A stretch of 64,000 nt of DNA from Bacteroidales bacterium. GTDB lineage: Bacteria > Bacteroidota > Bacteroidia > Bacteroidales > Lentimicrobiaceae. The position numbers and the translations under genes were made by a program. Shown one piece after another: positions 61,918-64,000 of the stretch (position 1 is its first letter; each line of letters opens with the position of its first letter). The notes under the pieces were generated by a model. It was not told where the DNA came from. It did not search any database and worked only from the letters and a program-made list of their open reading frames with translations. The stretch is taken from NCBI GenBank assembly GCA_016709025.1, contig JADJEQ010000006.1:223331-287330 (forward strand), written 5' to 3'.

Positions 61918-63240
61918 ATGAAAACTTTTATGAGATTGTTAAGTGTATTTTTTGCGATGACATTCATAGGCGTATTTGTATCGTGCGATAAGTCAGATCC
62001 AACAGATACAGAAACAGACCCATTTAACAATGGCGGAAATGAGCGAAATATGATCGTTGTTATCAGCGATGTGCATCTCGGTGCTGACCTTGATTATGCC
62101 GAATGCAATGAAAACCTTCCGTCTCTTGAAAAATTGCTTAAACAGATAAAGGCAGCACAAAATGTTAAAGAACTTGTTATCGCCGGAGACCTCATTGATG
62201 AATGGTTCGTGCCCGCTACAACCGATACTTATCAGGGAAAAGATCAGGCTGATTTTGTCCAGCGTATTGCGACGTCCAATAAAGGTGTAATTGATGCAAT
62301 AAACAGCATCATTCATGAAGGGAATATTCTGGTTACCTATGTTCCCGGAAATCATGACTTAACAATTACAGCAGCAAATATTGAAAGCATCCTTCCGGGT
62401 ATAAACCAGGCACGGGATGCCGTTCAGGGACTGGGAACGTATTCCCCGGTTGACTTTACTAAAATGGCCGTTGAGCATGGTCACCGCTACAATTTCTTCT
62501 GTGCACCCGACCCACTTTCAAATCAGGATATTGCTCCGGGAACCATTATGCCTCCCGGTTATTTTTACACAAGAATTGCTGCTCTCTGTGTTAAACAGGG
62601 AATACCTTCACCGGGAGATATCACACCGGTTGTATCTCCAAATATTTCAGGCGGGGAGTCCCAGGATTTATTGTTCCGGTATTGGCAGTTGTGGTATACA
62701 ACAGCGAATTTATACCCGATAACGAATAAGTTTGATGAAGACATCATTGTAACAAATGTTAATGGTTTCTCAGGGTTGTATTCCGTAAACGATCTTATTC
62801 CATATCAATCATCTCCTGACGGATTTATAGATGTTAATATTTTCAATGGGATTCAAGAAAATTGGGAAGCAAGACAAACTCTTAATAATGTAGCAATACA
62901 TACTATTACCTCGCGCTCAATCGATTCTGTAGATTCAAATACCGAGACCGACTATCAGGCAATTTTGCAATACTTTATGAACCCAGCTTCGGATAAAAGA
63001 ATTGTTGTATTTGGTCATACGCATGAACCCAAAATTGTTGCGTCGTATAATACAGACAATCAGAAATGTATTTATGTAAATTCAGGAACATGGATTGATC
63101 ACAATCCTGGAAAAACCACGATGAATTTTGTAGTCATCACCCCACAAAGCGCTGATATTTTATCTCAAACCCAGGTAAAACTCTACAACTTTGAAAATCA
63201 AGTGGTAACAAAAATGGATGAAAATTCAATGCGCTATTAG
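61918..63240 (+). CDS. Metallophosphoesterase, lipoprotein
   Basis: A 440-residue lipoprotein (lipobox VSC, Cys23). The calcineurin-like motifs are in order: SDVHLG (51-56), GDLIDEW, PGNHD, EHGHRYN and FGHTHEP near the C terminus. Asp/His ligands for two metals are complete. An inserted segment of about 130 residues between EHGHRYN and FGHTHEP is variable. It would hydrolyse a phosphoester in the periplasm; similarity to LpxH-type and other esterases does not fix the substrate. It is a single gene. Confidence 0.9.
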   Translation: MKTFMRLLSVFFAMTFIGVFVSCDKSDPTDTETDPFNNGGNERNMIVVISDVHLGADLDYAECNENLPSLEKLLKQIKAAQNVKELVIAGDLIDEWFVPATTDTYQGKDQADFVQRIATSNKGVIDAINSIIHEGNILVTYVPGNHDLTITAANIESILPGINQARDAVQGLGTYSPVDFTKMAVEHGHRYNFFCAPDPLSNQDIAPGTIMPPGYFYTRIAALCVKQGIPSPGDITPVVSPNISGGESQDLLFRYWQLWYTTANLYPITNKFDEDIIVTNVNGFSGLYSVNDLIPYQSSPDGFIDVNIFNGIQENWEARQTLNNVAIHTITSRSIDSVDSNTETDYQAILQYFMNPASDKRIVVFGHTHEPKIVASYNTDNQKCIYVNSGTWIDHNPGKTTMNFVVITPQSADILSQTQVKLYNFENQVVTKMDENSMRY

Positions 63241-63279
63241 TGGAAACAAGTGCGTATATATTGTTTGAAACCTCGTCAG

Positions 63280-63467
63280 AGACTGTTTATAATTTTGATA
63301 ACTCTATGAATAGACCTGCAAATCAGGGCGGGTTTCTAAAAAGATTCACAATAAAGGGATAATCCTGAAATATTTATTTTGCTTAAAAAATTTCAGGATT
63401 TTCCCCTTCCCATACCTTCCTTATAGGAAGGGCCACTTCAAGATGGAATTAGAAATTTAATCAGTCT
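63280..63467. mobile_element. MITE-like palindromic element, full copy 2
   Basis: A 188-base non-coding palindrome. Left end AGACTGTTTATAATTTTGATA, then CTATGAATAGACC shared word for word with the copy at 46579. Right end AAATTTAATCAGTCT. The centre holds ATCCTGAAAT / ATTTCAGGAT. It starts 40 bases after the metallophosphoesterase stop codon. Confidence 0.75.
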
Positions 63468-63529
63468 GTAACACTTATTTTTTGTTCAGCCTTATCGCGG
63501 AATTCTTCTATTCTTCTAATAAATTTATT

Positions 63530-63873
63530 CCTTTCCTGTTGACCATAATGCTGGCAAATTAACCCTGCTTGACCCGGATGATATGGTAATTTCATAAAGA
63601 TTGAAAACGAATCCGGCTAATATTCAGTGTTTAAGGCAGTTCAAAGCTTTATAGAGACCACTGATATTGGTGCTAAATTATAAAGGTGTATTGTTTCTGC
63701 ATTGATCATGTGCGGAAAAGGGATGGTATTCAATGGTGTTATGTGGGTGATAACCAGCAGCTTTTTATCAATTCTCACCCGGTAATGATTCAGTAAGCGG
63801 TCATTCAATCCGAAGCAAATGGCCTGAAATTCATAAAAAGACCATAGAATCATTCCTGTTAAATAAGAAGTGA
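63530..63873 (+). pseudogene. Decayed copy of the alpha/beta hydrolase (C-terminal third)
   Basis: Aligned to residues about 228-346 of the hydrolase at 58721-59761. Translated pieces match in order: GKLTLLDPDD (GKSTLCNPND), ESG*YSVFKAVQSF (GSGYYSMVKTVQSF), SALIMCGK (PALIMRGQ), DGIQWCYVGDNQQLFINS (DGIKWGYVSEYLQLFINS) and SGHSIRSKWPEIHKKTIESFLLNKK (AGHSIGSEQPELYQRNIEKFLTKE). At least three stop codons and several frameshifts break the frame. The N-terminal two-thirds are missing; the MITE-like element lies in their place. Beyond 63873 I see no gene. Confidence 0.85.
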
Positions 63874-64000
63874 AGAAATTTCAATAGAATCTATCATTCA
63901 CACATTCTGGTATTTACAGATTTTTATCCATTGATTATGGTCACCTGTTGATTCATGTAAATACGCCTCTTAAGGACACAGCCAATCCTTATTTTAACTT

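Noticed and set aside
62417..62722. 101-codon frame inside the metallophosphoesterase gene
   Set aside because: Shadow frame; the phosphoesterase motifs are continuous in the other frame.

Overview
The window looks like a chromosomal contig end from an anaerobic member of the Bacteroidota, probably of the order Bacteroidales. The evidence is TTTG-N19-TAnnTTTG promoters, few Shine-Dalgarno sites, many Bacteroidota-type families (DUF1573, NamZ/DUF1343, GH92, DUF6580, Mpl, DegV with DAK2) and a ferredoxin-linked 2-oxoacid oxidoreductase. The species cannot be named from sequence alone. The first 45 bases are an almost pure G run and look like a sequencing or assembly artefact.

Layout. 0.3-2.8 kb: tandem paralogous outer-membrane barrel proteins. 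2.9-7.2 kb: a four-subunit 2-oxoacid:ferredoxin oxidoreductase operon followed upstream by an aminotransferase. 7.2-17.5 kb: single genes (DUF5995, GH92 glycosidase, nucleoid-associated protein, C69 peptidase, SGNH lipoprotein, VOC protein) separated by repeat-rich spacers. 17.5-22.5 kb: ADP-forming acyl-CoA synthetase, DUF1295 membrane protein, and a protein joining FakA-like and FakB-like domains. 23-35 kb: DUF1573, aspartate aminotransferase, NamZ, LolE-like permease, CysH, MBL hydrolase, Mpl, and a hybrid histidine kinase. 35.5-42.4 kb: clpC diverging from gyrA, then a TPR protein. 42.8-43.4 kb: tRNA-Arg(ACG) with decayed partial copies around a tiny GIY-YIG gene. 43.5-52 kb: PAS, NTF2-like, ArfB, two thioredoxin-fold proteins, amidohydrolase, DUF6580, GroES-like and mutL. 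52-58.6 kb: two rhomboids, two endo/exonuclease/phosphatase proteins, uvrB. 58.7-64 kb: alpha/beta hydrolase, response regulator plus an unusual receiver-fused sugar transferase, a metallophosphoesterase lipoprotein, and a decayed copy of the hydrolase.

Functional links. The aminotransferases, 2-oxoacid:ferredoxin oxidoreductase and ADP-forming acyl-CoA synthetase can be read as amino acid -> 2-oxoacid -> acyl-CoA -> acid + ATP fermentation. NamZ and Mpl, 5 kb apart, both belong to peptidoglycan turnover and recycling.

The most interesting parts are four. The sugar transferase at 60488-61657 has a degenerate receiver domain and a Cys-rich insertion and lies directly after a canonical receiver protein. 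Partial tRNA-Arg copies flank a minimal GIY-YIG gene. A palindromic MITE-like family is present in at least two long and two short copies. A segment carrying one of these elements and the alpha/beta hydrolase has been duplicated, and one copy has decayed.
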